From Limosilactobacillus mucosae DSM 13345 (GTDB lineage: Bacteria; Bacillota; Bacilli; Lactobacillales; Lactobacillaceae), in NCBI RefSeq assembly GCF_001436025.1, contig NZ_AZEQ01000011.1, forward strand, positions 23,532-87,531: a stretch of 64,000 bases of DNA. The letters are read 5' to 3'. The notes under the pieces are model-generated. The model saw only the letters and a list, made by a program, of their open reading frames with translations, was not told where the DNA came from and did not search any database. Position 1 is the first letter of the stretch. Each line of letters begins with the position of its first letter. The position numbers and the translations under genes were made by a program. This document shows positions 1 through 8,616 of this stretch, in pieces.

Positions 1-1521
1 CGGCAGCGCCATGCGGGCAATTGGCTTTTGATCTTTTACCATGACAACGCCGCCGCCCTGTTTGATCAGTTCAGCAACAGCTGCCAGCATCTCAGAATCA
101 CTGACCCCGGCTGTCATGATATTGTGGGAGTCATGACCGATTGAGATGGCAATCGCGCCATGCTTGATGCCATATCCGCTGACCAGTGCCGTACACATTT
201 TGCCGGTGGCGTGATGACGCTCAATAACTGCTAATTTAACCACATCTTGACTTTGATCGTAGACAAAATCACCGGTTTCATCATGACTGACTTGACGGAT
301 TGCTTCATCAGTCAAGACCTCCCCCGGAATCACCTTAATCGTCCGCACCGGCTTACCAGTCAGATGCAGCTTAAAACAATCGCTGGCTAACGGCTTAACG
401 TGCATGGAGGTTGCCACCGCATCGATTGGATAGCGCTGAACCTTTGGCAGATACTGGCCATCTTGAGCCACTTTCTCACCCAGGATCCAGGTCTGTTCCA
501 CATGAAAACTTCTTAAATCATCTACGACTACCAAATCAGCCCGTCTGCCGGGAGCAATGGCACCACGATCATTTAACCCGCAGTATTCAGCTGCGTTTAA
601 GGTGGCCATTTGAATAGCCGTAATCGGAGAAAGGCCCTGCTCGATACAGATCCGAATGCTGTTGTTCAGATGGCCCAGCTTCATTGCCGTGACTGCCTGG
701 ACGTCATCGCCAGCCAAAAGACAATGGCGAGCAGTTTGCGGGTTTACGACTGGCAAGAGATTTTTCAAGTCATGCTCAGTCGTTCCCTGCCGAAGCAGAA
801 CATATATCCCGCAAGCCAGACGATCTTTGGCTTCTTGAACCGTTGAGCATTCATGATCATTAGCTACGCCCGCAGCCGCATAGGCATTCAGCAGTTTGCC
901 AAAGACTTGCGGCGCATGACCATCGATCCGCCGATGATACTTTTTGGCCAGCATAACCTCGTCAATCATCTTATCATCATTATTGACGACGCCGACATAA
1001 TTCATTAATTCAGCCAAGCCATCCACGGTACCATTTTTTAAGGCCGGTTCCATATCTAAAGCACTAAGGTTGGCGCCGGCATGCTCAAAAGGAGTCGAAG
1101 GCACGCAAGAAGGCATCAGGTAACGAATATCCATTTTTGCCAGTTTGGCAGCCTGCTCCATGTATTCCAAGCCTTTTAAACCGGCAACATTGACAATTTC
1201 ATGCGGATCGCATAAAGCAGTTGTCGTTCCGCATGGGACAAAAATCCGGCTGAATTCCTCAGGCGAAACATAGGAAGATTCCACATGAATGTGAGCATCA
1301 ATCAACCCTGGCAGCAAGAAGCGCCCGGCCAGATCAACCACCTGCTGTCCTTCATAACGCTCACCGATTCCAGCAATATAACCAGCTGCCAAGGCCACGT
1401 CGCCTCGCCGAATGGTTCCTAAAAAGACATCCACGATCTGCGCGTTTCTAATCACTACGTCAGCTGGCACGCGACCAGCTGCCACATCAATCAAGTGTTT
1501 TAGTTCTGTTTTTTTTATCAT
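1..1521 (-). CDS. ade: Adenine deaminase, C-terminus cut by window edge
   Basis: Converts adenine to hypoxanthine and ammonia in purine salvage. The N-terminal 507 residues are visible; the frame is still open at base 1, so the end lies outside. Seen: the amidohydrolase metal motif LPGLIDAHIHVESS near residue 60, a second conserved HEIVN region near residue 105, a RIDGHAP motif and an AGDD motif further on, all in the order typical of the Ade family. The start at 1521 is preceded by GAGG at good spacing; another in-frame ATG six codons upstream lacks a well-placed site. It lies downstream of the purine permease, from which it is separated by a hairpin terminator, so it may be expressed by partial read-through. 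Identification is firm. Confidence 0.95.
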   Translation of the reverse strand, partial: MIKKTELKHLIDVAAGRVPADVVIRNAQIVDVFLGTIRRGDVALAAGYIAGIGERYEGQQVVDLAGRFLLPGLIDAHIHVESSYVSPEEFSRIFVPCGTTTALCDPHEIVNVAGLKGLEYMEQAAKLAKMDIRYLMPSCVPSTPFEHAGANLSALDMEPALKNGTVDGLAELMNYVGVVNNDDKMIDEVMLAKKYHRRIDGHAPQVFGKLLNAYAAAGVANDHECSTVQEAKDRLACGIYVLLRQGTTEHDLKNLLPVVNPQTARHCLLAGDDVQAVTAMKLGHLNNSIRICIEQGLSPITAIQMATLNAAEYCGLNDRGAIAPGRRADLVVVDDLRSFHVEQTWILGEKVAQDGQYLPKVQRYPIDAVATSMHVKPLASDCFKLHLTGKPVRTIKVIPGEVLTDEAIRQVSHDETGDFVYDQSQDVVKLAVIERHHATGKMCTALVSGYGIKHGAIAISIGHDSHNIMTAGVSDSEMLAAVAELIKQGGGVVMVKDQKPIARMALP

Positions 1522-1556
1522 GACTGAAGCCTCTTTCATTTCTGTCAAAATATTAT

Positions 1557-1586
1557 AAAAAAGGCACGACCGCTTTCGATCGAGCC
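1557..1586 (-). terminator. Rho-independent terminator between purine permease and ade
   Basis: On the minus strand, a GC-rich interrupted stem (GGC, CGA, CG arms with two mismatches) closes on an AAAG loop and is followed by six T. It would end the permease transcript and set a lower level of ade. Confidence 0.75.
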
Positions 1587-1599
1587 ATTTTAATAGTCG

Positions 1600-2946
1600 T
1601 TATGGTAATACGTTTAAGACATACAGCATCAAGATGAAGACAAAGAGCAATGTCCACATGATCCAATTGATTTCTTTACGCCGTCCTGCAACCGTCATCG
1701 TCAGCGGGTAGAGAATAAAGCCAAACGCAATCCCGTAAGAAATATTGTATGTCAAAGGCATACCGGCAACCACCATGAATGCTGGAAAGGCAATTTCAAA
1801 ATGAAGCCAATCGATACCCGCCAATGAACTGGCCATCAGCGAACCAACAATAATCAGTGCAGGTGCCGTAACCTGGGTCGTAACCACCGTCAGCAGCGGA
1901 CTGAACAGCAGACTGAAAGCAAACAAAACGCCGACCGTCAACGCAGTCAATCCCGTTCGACCACCAACTGCAATCCCAGCCGATGATTCAACGTAGGCAG
2001 CCGTTGGCGTAGTCCCCATTACCGAACCACTCAGCATGGAAATTGAATCTGCCATCAAAGCCTGGCCAATCCGCGGCATCCGGTCGTTTTTCATTAAACC
2101 AGCCTGTTGTGCCAAACCCACCAGTGTTCCGGCCGTGTCAAAGAATGCCACCAAAAGGAAGATCAGCACCACGGCCCACATCTGCGGCGTATTAACCTTA
2201 CCCAGGTTGGTCAGCGCCACGCCAAAAGTTGGCTTCATGGAAGGAGCTAACGAAATAATATGAGCAGGCATCTTAATCAGGCCCGTAAACAAGCCCAATA
2301 GCGTCGTCAGAATCATCCCGATAAAGATTGATCCAGGAACTCGTTTAGCCATCAACAGTGCAATCGCTAAGACCCCAAAGATCGTCAGCCAGGTCGTTGG
2401 TACCGTCAGTGAACCTAATTGAACCAATGAGCTCTTGCTGGCAACGACCAGGCCACCGCCCTGCAGTCCAACAAAAGCAATGAACAGACCAATCCCAGCC
2501 GCAATGGCCAGTTTCAAATCATGCGGAATCGCGTTGATCACGGCTTCACGCACCTTCATCAAAGAAAGAATCGTAAAGATTACCGATGCTACAAAAACAC
2601 CAGCCATCGCAGTCTGCCATGAGATCCCCATTGCCAGAACCACCGAGTATGTAAAGAACGCGTTATCACCAAGACCAGGTGCAATGGCAATCGGATAATT
2701 GGCTAAAAATGCCATCAATAAACAGCCGATAATTGCAGATAATGCCGTTGCCGTAAAAACCGCACCCTTATTCATGCCGGCCATTCCCAAGACGCTGGGA
2801 TTGACAAACAGAATGTAAGCCATTGAAACAAAAGTCGTCAGACCCGCGAGCAGCTCACGCTTGATCGTCGTGCCCTGCTCGCTTAAATGAAACCATTTCT
2901 CTAAAATATTGGTAGAAGCAGGCGAGTTATTCGTGCTTTGACCCAT
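1600..2946 (-). CDS. NCS2/AzgA-type purine permease
   Basis: A 448-residue polytopic membrane protein that probably imports purine bases by proton symport. Seen: an N-terminal segment TTIKRELLAGLTTFVSMAYI and the downstream APGLGDNAFF motif, both characteristic of the AzgA branch (guanine/hypoxanthine/adenine) of the NCS2 family, followed by many hydrophobic helices. Length is normal for the family. The ATG at 2946 has AGGAGATG upstream. The neighbouring adenine deaminase suggests that adenine or hypoxanthine is a substrate; exact specificity cannot be read from sequence. The promoter and three PurR-like boxes lie directly upstream. Confidence 0.9.
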   Translation of the reverse strand: MGQSTNNSPASTNILEKWFHLSEQGTTIKRELLAGLTTFVSMAYILFVNPSVLGMAGMNKGAVFTATALSAIIGCLLMAFLANYPIAIAPGLGDNAFFTYSVVLAMGISWQTAMAGVFVASVIFTILSLMKVREAVINAIPHDLKLAIAAGIGLFIAFVGLQGGGLVVASKSSLVQLGSLTVPTTWLTIFGVLAIALLMAKRVPGSIFIGMILTTLLGLFTGLIKMPAHIISLAPSMKPTFGVALTNLGKVNTPQMWAVVLIFLLVAFFDTAGTLVGLAQQAGLMKNDRMPRIGQALMADSISMLSGSVMGTTPTAAYVESSAGIAVGGRTGLTALTVGVLFAFSLLFSPLLTVVTTQVTAPALIIVGSLMASSLAGIDWLHFEIAFPAFMVVAGMPLTYNISYGIAFGFILYPLTMTVAGRRKEINWIMWTLLFVFILMLYVLNVLP

Positions 2947-2989
2947 TAAAATTCATCTCCTATGCATTTAATCCAACAAACAAGATTTG

Positions 2990-3105
2990 ATTATGCAACA
3001 ATTTTCGGATTTTTGCAATATACTAAAACGATAAAATTGCGAATGTTCGCATTTGATTTTTAAATTAGCTTTTGTAAAAGGTTTTAAATGCGATTGTTCG
3101 GAAAT
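2990..3105 (-). promoter_or_regulatory. Purine permease promoter with three PurR-box-like sites
   Basis: A sigma-A-like promoter reads TTGCAA (3013-3018), 17 bp, CATAAT (2990-2995). Against the PurBox consensus AWWWCCGAACWWT, the minus strand has an exact match at 3093-3105 (ATTTCCGAACAAT), a one-mismatch site at 3042-3054 (AAATGCGAACATT) and a one-mismatch site at 3000-3012 (AAATCCGAAAATT) inside the promoter spacer. All three point the same way. PurR control of a purine importer fits the known regulon; the spacing (42 and 51 bp) differs from the compact paired boxes of Bacillus. Confidence 0.65.
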
Positions 3106-3106
3106 C

Positions 3107-3137
3107 AAAAACCAGGCCATCAATGTGCAAGCCTGGT
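3107..3137 (-). terminator. Hairpin with T tract upstream of the PurR boxes
   Basis: ACCAGGC and GCCTGGT arms form a 7-bp stem followed on the minus strand by five T. It lies between the tuf terminator and the permease promoter, so it would act as a backup stop for transcripts coming from tuf or from the ISL3 relic. Confidence 0.55.
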
Positions 3138-3236
3138 AAGAATAAATCAAAAATAATTTTCAATTGTTTTCCTAGCTGCGGCTAATCAATCCATCTCTGA
3201 CTGAATGTCATTGCCTTGATTTTTAGCAGCTACACA

Positions 3237-3352
3237 GGTTATATCAGTAATTTCAGTCTGTTACGATGCATTGACAGTATCCGCGCCTAAAAAATTCCCC
3301 ACTTCATTTTTGAAGCAGGGAATTGATCTTCGCCAATCCGATTTGACAAAGA
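3237..3352 (+). mobile_element. Decayed 3' end of an ISL3-family insertion sequence
   Basis: On the plus strand the last codons read GYISNF followed by LLRCIDSIRA and a stop at 3288-3290, matching the C-terminus of ISL3-type transposases. Bases 3268-3352 match 63819-63903 over 85 positions without gaps and with six mismatches by my count. The piece ends in ATTTGACAAAGA, whose complement TCTTTGTCAAAT is typical of ISL3-family terminal repeats. It contains an imperfect hairpin (AATTCCC..CTTCA / TGAAG..GGGAATT). No 5' part of the element remains. The relic stops directly at the tuf terminator. Confidence 0.75.
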
Positions 3353-3353
3353 A

Positions 3354-3386
3354 CAAAAAAAGAGCAAGCAGAAATCTGCTTGCTCT
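3354..3386 (-). terminator. tuf terminator
   Basis: A perfect 12-bp stem (AGAGCAAGCAGA / TCTGCTTGCTCT) with a very small loop, followed on the minus strand by a T run. It lies 24 bases after the tuf stop codon. Confidence 0.9.
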
Positions 3387-3410
3387 TTGATTAATTGCAC
3401 TAATTTGAAA

Positions 3411-4601
3411 TTAGTCCAGGATGTCAGAAACGACACCGGCACCAACAGTGTGGCCACCTTCACGAATCGTGAACTTCAGACCCTTTTCAATGGCAACTGG
3501 CTTTTGCAGGGAAACAGTGAACGTAACGTTGTCCCCAGGCATAACCATTTCTACGCCATCTGGCAGTTCGATCGTACCCGTAACGTCAGTAGTGTGGAAG
3601 TAGAATTGTGGACGGTAGTTGGAGAAGAATGGCGTGTGACGGCCCCCTTCTTCCTTCGTCATAACGTAGACTTCACCCTTGAAGTTCTTGTGCGTTTGGA
3701 TGGAGCCTGGTTGTGCCAGAACTTGACCACGTTCTACTTGGTCGTGGCCGATACCACGCAGCAGAACACCAACGTTGTCCCCGGCTTCACCAAGGTCCAG
3801 CGTCTTGTGGAACATTTCAACACCCGTAACAGTAGACTTCAGGATTTCGTCCTTCAGACCAACGATTTCAACTTCGTCGCCGACCTTAACGGTACCACGG
3901 TCGATACGACCGGAAACAACAGTACCACGACCAGTGATAGTGAAGACGTCTTCGATTGGCAGCATGAATGGCTTGTCAGTAGGACGCTTTGGAGTTGGGA
4001 TGTATTCGTCGATAACATCCATCAGGTGCAGGATAACCTTTTCTTGTTCAGGGTCACCTTCCAGAGCCTTCAAAGCAGAACCACGAACAACTGGAATGTC
4101 ATCGCCAGGGAAATCGTATTCGCTCAGCAGGTCGCGAACTTCCATTTCAACCAAGTCAACCAGTTCGTCGTCGTCAACCAAGTCAGTCTTGTTCAGGAAT
4201 ACAACGATGTATTGAACACCAACTTGACGAGCCAACAGAATGTGTTCACGAGTTTGTGGCATAGGACCGTCAGTAGCAGCAACAACCAGGATAGCACCAT
4301 CCATTTGTGCGGCACCAGTGATCATGTTCTTAACGTAGTCGGCGTGGCCAGGGGCATCGATGTGTGCGTAGTGACGCGTTTCCGTTTCGTATTCAACGTG
4401 GGCCGTGTTGATAGTGATACCACGTTCCTTTTCTTCTGGAGCGTTGTCGATATCAGCGTAGTCTTCAGCCTTTGCCAGACCCTTTTCTGCCAGAACCTTC
4501 GTGATAGCAGCAGTCAGAGTAGTCTTACCATGGTCAACGTGGCCAATAGTACCAATGTTTACATGGGGTTTAGTACGTTCATAATGTTCTTTTTCAGCCA
4601 T
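3411..4601 (-). CDS. tuf: Elongation factor Tu
   Basis: GTPase that delivers aminoacyl-tRNA to the ribosomal A site. The 396-residue product has the P loop [10 protein letters not shown] (residues 19-28), the switch II motif DAPGHADY near residue 81, the NKTD specificity motif near 136 and a KGERE-type switch I (KERGITI). Full length for the family. The start ATG has an AGGAGG site. It is transcribed alone, with its own strong promoter about 140 bases upstream and its own terminator. Codon use is strongly biased, as expected for a very highly expressed gene, and this creates a long open frame on the opposite strand that is not a gene. Confidence 0.99.
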   Translation of the reverse strand: MAEKEHYERTKPHVNIGTIGHVDHGKTTLTAAITKVLAEKGLAKAEDYADIDNAPEEKERGITINTAHVEYETETRHYAHIDAPGHADYVKNMITGAAQMDGAILVVAATDGPMPQTREHILLARQVGVQYIVVFLNKTDLVDDDELVDLVEMEVRDLLSEYDFPGDDIPVVRGSALKALEGDPEQEKVILHLMDVIDEYIPTPKRPTDKPFMLPIEDVFTITGRGTVVSGRIDRGTVKVGDEVEIVGLKDEILKSTVTGVEMFHKTLDLGEAGDNVGVLLRGIGHDQVERGQVLAQPGSIQTHKNFKGEVYVMTKEEGGRHTPFFSNYRPQFYFHTTDVTGTIELPDGVEMVMPGDNVTFTVSLQKPVAIEKGLKFTIREGGHTVGAGVVSDILD

Positions 4602-4740
4602 TAATGAAATCCTCCTGATAAATTACAAGTATAATGCCAGACAACCAAAACATTGTCTGACACACCCTTAATGAAAATTGTACTACTTCCGGGAGCCAAT
4701 TAAAAGTTTAAAAACCGGTTTTCCGAAAGAATTCTTAATT

Positions 4741-4769
4741 ATAATATCAGCTCTCCCCTGATTTGTAAA
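4741..4769 (-). promoter_or_regulatory. tuf promoter
   Basis: TTTACA (4764-4769), 17 bp, TATTAT (4741-4746) on the minus strand. The predicted leader is over 100 nt and holds a CAGACAA/TTGTCTG hairpin at about 4638-4659 without a T tract. Confidence 0.7.
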
Positions 4770-4803
4770 TGAATTTAACCGAAACTTTTTAATGCATGCC
4801 TAG

Positions 4804-5694
4804 TTACTGAGCCAGACGTGCAATCTGATTCTGCCACTGCTTAGCCAAAATAACGTCCTGATCCTGATCAGTACTTTTAGAATAAGCCGTCAAAGCCTGA
4901 TACCAAGCGCCTGCATCAGGAATCGCCAATTCAACCAGGGGATATAAAAAGGCCAGCTGCAGGCGAAACTCTTGGTCAAACATCTGATATGACAATGGAT
5001 CCTGCTGGCTGAAATCTCGTTTGATCATTTCTTCAACCTGTGAAACAACCGGTATCGCTTCAACATCCGACAGTTTTGCCAGATCAATCAAATGCTCTCG
5101 TTCATCCAGCCAATAAATGGCAATCTTTCCCGTAAGATGCAATCGCTGCAATATTTGCATCAGACTTGATCTGATCAACGGATTGACAAACGGATCACGC
5201 ACCAAGAACTTGGCCCCAATCAGATACTGCTTAAGCGGCAGGTGACTGGCAGCTCTAAAACGACGCTGCTGTTCGCTAAAACTGCCATCGCCCAAGTGGT
5301 AGAACTGTTTTAGCTGACTGTTCAGCGTCGTCTGATAGTGAGCGGCAAACTCATTTTCGGCCTGCTCGACCTGACCAATAAACTCATCATACCATTTTGG
5401 CAGAGCATTCAGCTGCACGCGCACGTCAATAAACGCTTGGGCATGCAGCTCAACGTTGATCAATAGCTGCATCAGCTCTTTAGAAGTCACATAGTCATTG
5501 AGATGCTCAATTGCATAAAAAGCGGCCTCAGCATACTGCTGATCTTCATATAATGCTCTTACCAGCTGGCGATTAATAGCAAACTCGTCAACCTCTTCAT
5601 ACAAAGCGGCAAACCGTTGGGCGGCCTCATGATAGTGCTGCTGGTCAAGCAACTGATCTGCTTGATGAAACTGCTCTTGTTGTAAAGGCGTCAT
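4804..5694 (-). CDS. TPR-like helical repeat protein
   Basis: A 296-residue soluble protein of unknown function. The N-terminal half is a run of amphipathic helices with TPR character (QADQLLDQQHYHEAAQRFAAL, then YEDQQYAEAAFYAIEHL), which in other proteins forms a protein-protein interaction scaffold. No signal peptide, membrane segment or catalytic motif is visible. It lies between the RNase J gene and tuf; the 63-base gap to RNase J contains a hairpin, so co-transcription with RNase J may be partial. The start has AAAGGAA upstream. Role is unassigned; adjacency to RNase J suggests an RNA or translation link only by position. Confidence 0.8.
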   Translation of the reverse strand: MTPLQQEQFHQADQLLDQQHYHEAAQRFAALYEEVDEFAINRQLVRALYEDQQYAEAAFYAIEHLNDYVTSKELMQLLINVELHAQAFIDVRVQLNALPKWYDEFIGQVEQAENEFAAHYQTTLNSQLKQFYHLGDGSFSEQQRRFRAASHLPLKQYLIGAKFLVRDPFVNPLIRSSLMQILQRLHLTGKIAIYWLDEREHLIDLAKLSDVEAIPVVSQVEEMIKRDFSQQDPLSYQMFDQEFRLQLAFLYPLVELAIPDAGAWYQALTAYSKSTDQDQDVILAKQWQNQIARLAQ

Positions 5695-5714
5695 AGTCTT
5701 AAAATTCCTTTCTA

Positions 5715-5753
5715 AAAGTCAAACAGCGCGAGCATTGGCTGATGCTCACGCTG
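5715..5753 (-). terminator. Hairpin between RNase J gene and the TPR gene
   Basis: CAGCG-GAGCAT paired with ATGCTC-CGCTG gives a strong stem with one mismatch, followed on the minus strand by TTTGACTTTT. The T tract is interrupted, so termination may be incomplete. Confidence 0.5.
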
Positions 5754-5757
5754 CTGA

Positions 5758-7569
5758 TTATTTGCCTGCCTTGGCTTCGGTTTTACGCTGACGCTTGGCT
5801 CCGCGGCCTCGTCCGCGACGCTTAGCGACAGTCTTTTTGGCCGTTGATTCTTCATTGGCCTTATCATTAGTCTTTTTAGAGTGATTTTTGCGCTTTGGAT
5901 GCTGATTGATTTCCATGATCACCGGCAAAATTACCGGATGACGCTTAGTTTGATTGAAAAGGAAACGATTCAGCTTTTCGCGCACGTCAGATTTAAGATG
6001 CGTCCAGTCAAACTCTTTTTGATCAAGGTTTTCCTGCACGACTTTTTCAACCAGATCGGCACTTTGCTTCATCAGCTGCCGGTTGGTCTTAACGAAAACA
6101 AAACCGCGCGAGGTAATCTGCGGCCGCGCCACGATCTTCTTCTTTTTACGGTCAATCGTTGCCACGACTACAAAGATGCCGTCCTCGGACAATACGCGGC
6201 GATCACGCAGCACGATATTGCCGATATCACCAACCCCGGTACCATCAATCATGGTATTGCCAACCTCAACGTGGGCCCCTAAATGGAATGCCCCGTCTTC
6301 ATAGGTCAAGACATCGCCCTTATTAGTCAAAAAGATGTGGTCAGCCGGAATGCCAACTTCTTCAGCTAAAATGGCATGCTGATCAAGCAGGCGATATTCC
6401 CCTTGAATCGGCATAAACCATTGTGGCCGCATAAAGTTAAGCATCAGCTGCTCATCATTTTGGTTGGCATGACCGGATGGATTCAGATCAGCCGCAATAA
6501 ACTTGACGCTGGCACCAGTCCGGTAAAGCATGTCCTCAGTCTTTTGCACCGTTGTTTCCATCGCGTACGATGGCGTCGTCGTAACAAAAACCAGGTCGTT
6601 CTCGTTGAGCGTGATGTTTTTATTGTCGCCATTGGCAATCTGCTGCAGCGCCTTGATTGGCTCACCCATCTTGCCCGTTTCTAAGACAACCAGTTCCTCT
6701 GGCGGCAGTTTCTTGGCTTCTTCCAGCGTAATCAGCAGGTCGTCTTCTGGCATCTTCAGCTTATTAAGAGACATAGCCGTGTCAATGATCTGTTCCAGGT
6801 CATGGCCGGAAAGAATCACCTTGCGTCCCGTTGCCGCTGCCGCGTTTAAAATCTGCTGAACGCGCATAATATTTGAGGCTACGCTGGCAACCACCACGCG
6901 TCCTGGAGCAGCTTCAAAAGTGTCTTGAATGTAGGCTGCAATATCTTTTTCCTTGGTATTCATGCCGGTAATCCCAGAACCGGCCGAATCAGACAGCAAA
7001 AGCAAGACTCCCTGCTGGCCAATCTGAGCAAGCCGAGCCAAGTCGGTCCGATAGCCTTCAGCAGCCGTTTGATCAAACTTAAAGTCACCGGTATAGACAA
7101 TGTTGCCTTCTGGCGTCTGCAAAACAATCCCCATGGTATCAGGAATCGAGTGCGTGGTCTTAAAGAATGAAACCGTAACGTCGTTGAAGTCGATTTCAGT
7201 AGCAGCATCAACAACATGGAAGTCATTGAATTTTTTGACTTTCTTGTCGGCACTGTCTTTAACGGCCAGCTTAGCCAGGGCAATCGTCAATTCGCTCCCA
7301 AATACCGGTACGTTAAAATCAGCCAGGAAATACGGCAACCCACCAATTGCATCGGCATGGCCCTGGGTTAAAAAGACCCCGACGATGCGATCGGCACTGT
7401 CCTTTAAAAATGACCAGTCCGGTACGACCACGTCAATTCCCATCAGTTCGTTTTCCGGATATTTTAAACCGCAGTCCAAAATAAAAATCTGTTCGTCAAC
7501 CTCGACGGCATACATGTTTTTGCCGTTTTCGTGCACGCCCCCAAAAGGCGTAATCTTAATCTTGCTCAT
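5758..7569 (-). CDS. Ribonuclease J, J2-like with degenerate metal motif
   Basis: A 603-residue metallo-beta-lactamase/beta-CASP ribonuclease for mRNA turnover and rRNA maturation. Seen: N-terminal TPFGGVHENGKNMY, beta-CASP region around residues 190-400, then a C-terminal domain and a lysine/arginine-rich tail of about 50 residues. The usual HxHxDH metal motif reads QGHADA (residues 70-75, in TQGHADAIGG): the first and last histidines are Gln and Ala. The later SGHANQND motif is present. Loss of these histidines points to an RNase J2-type subunit that may depend on a J1 partner encoded elsewhere. The ATG has AAAGGAGC upstream. It follows rpsO, from which it is separated by the rpsO terminator. 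Confidence 0.88.
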   Translation of the reverse strand: MSKIKITPFGGVHENGKNMYAVEVDEQIFILDCGLKYPENELMGIDVVVPDWSFLKDSADRIVGVFLTQGHADAIGGLPYFLADFNVPVFGSELTIALAKLAVKDSADKKVKKFNDFHVVDAATEIDFNDVTVSFFKTTHSIPDTMGIVLQTPEGNIVYTGDFKFDQTAAEGYRTDLARLAQIGQQGVLLLLSDSAGSGITGMNTKEKDIAAYIQDTFEAAPGRVVVASVASNIMRVQQILNAAAATGRKVILSGHDLEQIIDTAMSLNKLKMPEDDLLITLEEAKKLPPEELVVLETGKMGEPIKALQQIANGDNKNITLNENDLVFVTTTPSYAMETTVQKTEDMLYRTGASVKFIAADLNPSGHANQNDEQLMLNFMRPQWFMPIQGEYRLLDQHAILAEEVGIPADHIFLTNKGDVLTYEDGAFHLGAHVEVGNTMIDGTGVGDIGNIVLRDRRVLSEDGIFVVVATIDRKKKKIVARPQITSRGFVFVKTNRQLMKQSADLVEKVVQENLDQKEFDWTHLKSDVREKLNRFLFNQTKRHPVILPVIMEINQHPKRKNHSKKTNDKANEESTAKKTVAKRRGRGRGAKRQRKTEAKAGK

Positions 7570-7727
7570 GTTTGCTCCTTTATGATTGTATTTAAACGCG
7601 CCACGGTCCTGGACGGCTCATGGCAATTTATTCGTTCATAATTGCTGTTATTCATCTTACCACAGAATCAACACAGATTGATAATTAACCATTCTATCCA
7701 TGAAAAATTTTAATTAAAAAGAGCAAC

Positions 7728-7756
7728 AAAAAAAGCCCCGACATTTGTCGAGACTT
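7728..7756 (-). terminator. rpsO terminator
   Basis: On the minus strand, AGTCTCGACA pairs with TGTCGGGGCT through a few G-T pairs and is followed by seven T. It lies 22 bases after the rpsO stop. Confidence 0.85.
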
Positions 7757-7778
7757 AAGATCTGAGCAGACGTTAGGA

Positions 7779-8048
7779 TTAACGACGCAGGCCCAGACGC
7801 TTGATCAGTTCACGGTAAGCTTGCAGGTCAGTACGACGCAGGTAAGCCAGCAGGTTACGACGGTGACCGATCTTCTTCATCAGACCACGTTGTGAATGGT
7901 AGTCATGCTTGTGCGTACGCAGGTGGTTGTTCAGTTCGTTGATGTCAGCAGTCAATACGGCAACTTGAACTTGAGTTGAACCCGTGTCGCCTTCGTGCGT
8001 AGCGTATTCCTTGATGATTTCGTTTTTGCGTTCTTTAGAGATAGCCAT
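7779..8048 (-). CDS. rpsO: 30S ribosomal protein S15
   Basis: Primary 16S rRNA-binding protein of the small subunit platform. The 89-residue product begins MAISKERK, carries [11 protein letters not shown] and the [14 protein letters not shown] region that contacts the three-way junction of 16S rRNA, and ends in LIKRLGLRR; length is exactly that of the family. A GTG-proximal longer reading with seven extra residues is possible, but the ATG at 8048 has AAAGGTGGG at good spacing and gives the canonical N-terminus. It has its own promoter and a leader of about 100 nt that may fold into an autoregulatory site. It is divergent from rpsT. Confidence 0.98.
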   Translation of the reverse strand: MAISKERKNEIIKEYATHEGDTGSTQVQVAVLTADINELNNHLRTHKHDYHSQRGLMKKIGHRRNLLAYLRRTDLQAYRELIKRLGLRR

Positions 8049-8184
8049 GTTGCTATTCCCACCTTTCAAATTTTAATGCGCCGAGTTCTAGGTAGAGCGT
8101 CGGTGAGGATCGCTGAACCGAGAAGAGGCATGGGCCGTTTTTAGCAGCCTTTGATAATATAACGGATTCTGAGCAAAATTGCAA
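8049..8184 (-). promoter_or_regulatory. rpsO promoter and structured leader
   Basis: Promoter TTGCAA (8179-8184), 17 bp, TATATT (8156-8161). The leader of about 100 nt contains GGTTC-AGCG and CGCT-GAACT arms that could form two stacked helices just upstream of the ribosome-binding site. S15 is known to repress its own translation in several bacteria by binding such leaders, so an autoregulatory role is an inference from position and pairing. Confidence 0.6.
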
Positions 8185-8222
8185 CCAACAAAGCCTTTTT
8201 TCAAACGATAGGACTAAGACTA

Positions 8223-8251
8223 TTGCAATCGCCAACTGACTTTTGTATAAT
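8223..8251 (+). promoter_or_regulatory. rpsT promoter
   Basis: TTGCAA (8223-8228), 17 bp, TATAAT (8246-8251). The leader to the rpsT start is short, about 50 nt. It uses the same -35 hexamer as the divergent rpsO promoter. Confidence 0.85.
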
Positions 8252-8309
8252 GACAAATGTTGAAAAATTCTGGTCAACTAATTAAACCGGGTTAACGGAG
8301 GTGAAATTC

Positions 8310-8564
8310 ATGCCAATCATCAAATCAGCAATCGAACGTGTACGGACCAGCGAAAAGGCCCAAGCACGCAACGCTTCCCAAATGAGCGAAATGCGCACGG
8401 CTGTTAAGAAGTTCGACAAGGCTAAGGTAGCCGGCGCCGAAAACCTTGACGACCTGTACAAGGCAGCTATTTCCGCTATTGACCGTGCCCACTCCAAGGG
8501 CCTGATCAAGGCAAACAAGGCTGCTCGTGACAAGTCCCGTCTGACGGCTCGTTACAACAAGTAG
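8310..8564 (+). CDS. rpsT: 30S ribosomal protein S20
   Basis: Small-subunit protein that binds 16S rRNA helices at the base of the body. The 84-residue product starts [11 protein letters not shown] and is rich in Lys, Arg and Ala, with the helical [13 protein letters not shown] and [21 protein letters not shown] segments typical of S20. The ATG at 8310 has GGAGGTG seven bases upstream; a GTG nine bases earlier overlaps that site and cannot be the start. It stands alone on the plus strand with its own promoter and a terminator shared with convergent holA. Confidence 0.98.
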   Translation: MPIIKSAIERVRTSEKAQARNASQMSEMRTAVKKFDKAKVAGAENLDDLYKAAISAIDRAHSKGLIKANKAARDKSRLTARYNK

Positions 8565-8574
8565 TGCTTAAATA

Positions 8575-8616
8575 AAACAAAAAACCGATGTCTCAGCGGC
8601 ATCGGTTTTTTGTTTT
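8575..8616. terminator. Bidirectional terminator between rpsT and holA
   Basis: AAACAAAAAACCGATG and CATCGGTTTTTTGTTT are exact inverse arms around a 9-base loop, giving T runs in both directions. The holA stop codon lies at its right edge. Confidence 0.92.

Noticed and set aside
2968..3150. 60-codon frame upstream of the purine permease
   Set aside because: It runs through the promoter and the PurR boxes and has no ribosome-binding site.
3387..4604. 405-codon open frame on the plus strand opposite tuf
   Set aside because: It is the antisense shadow of tuf, produced by its biased codon use; the translation is low-complexity and resembles no protein.
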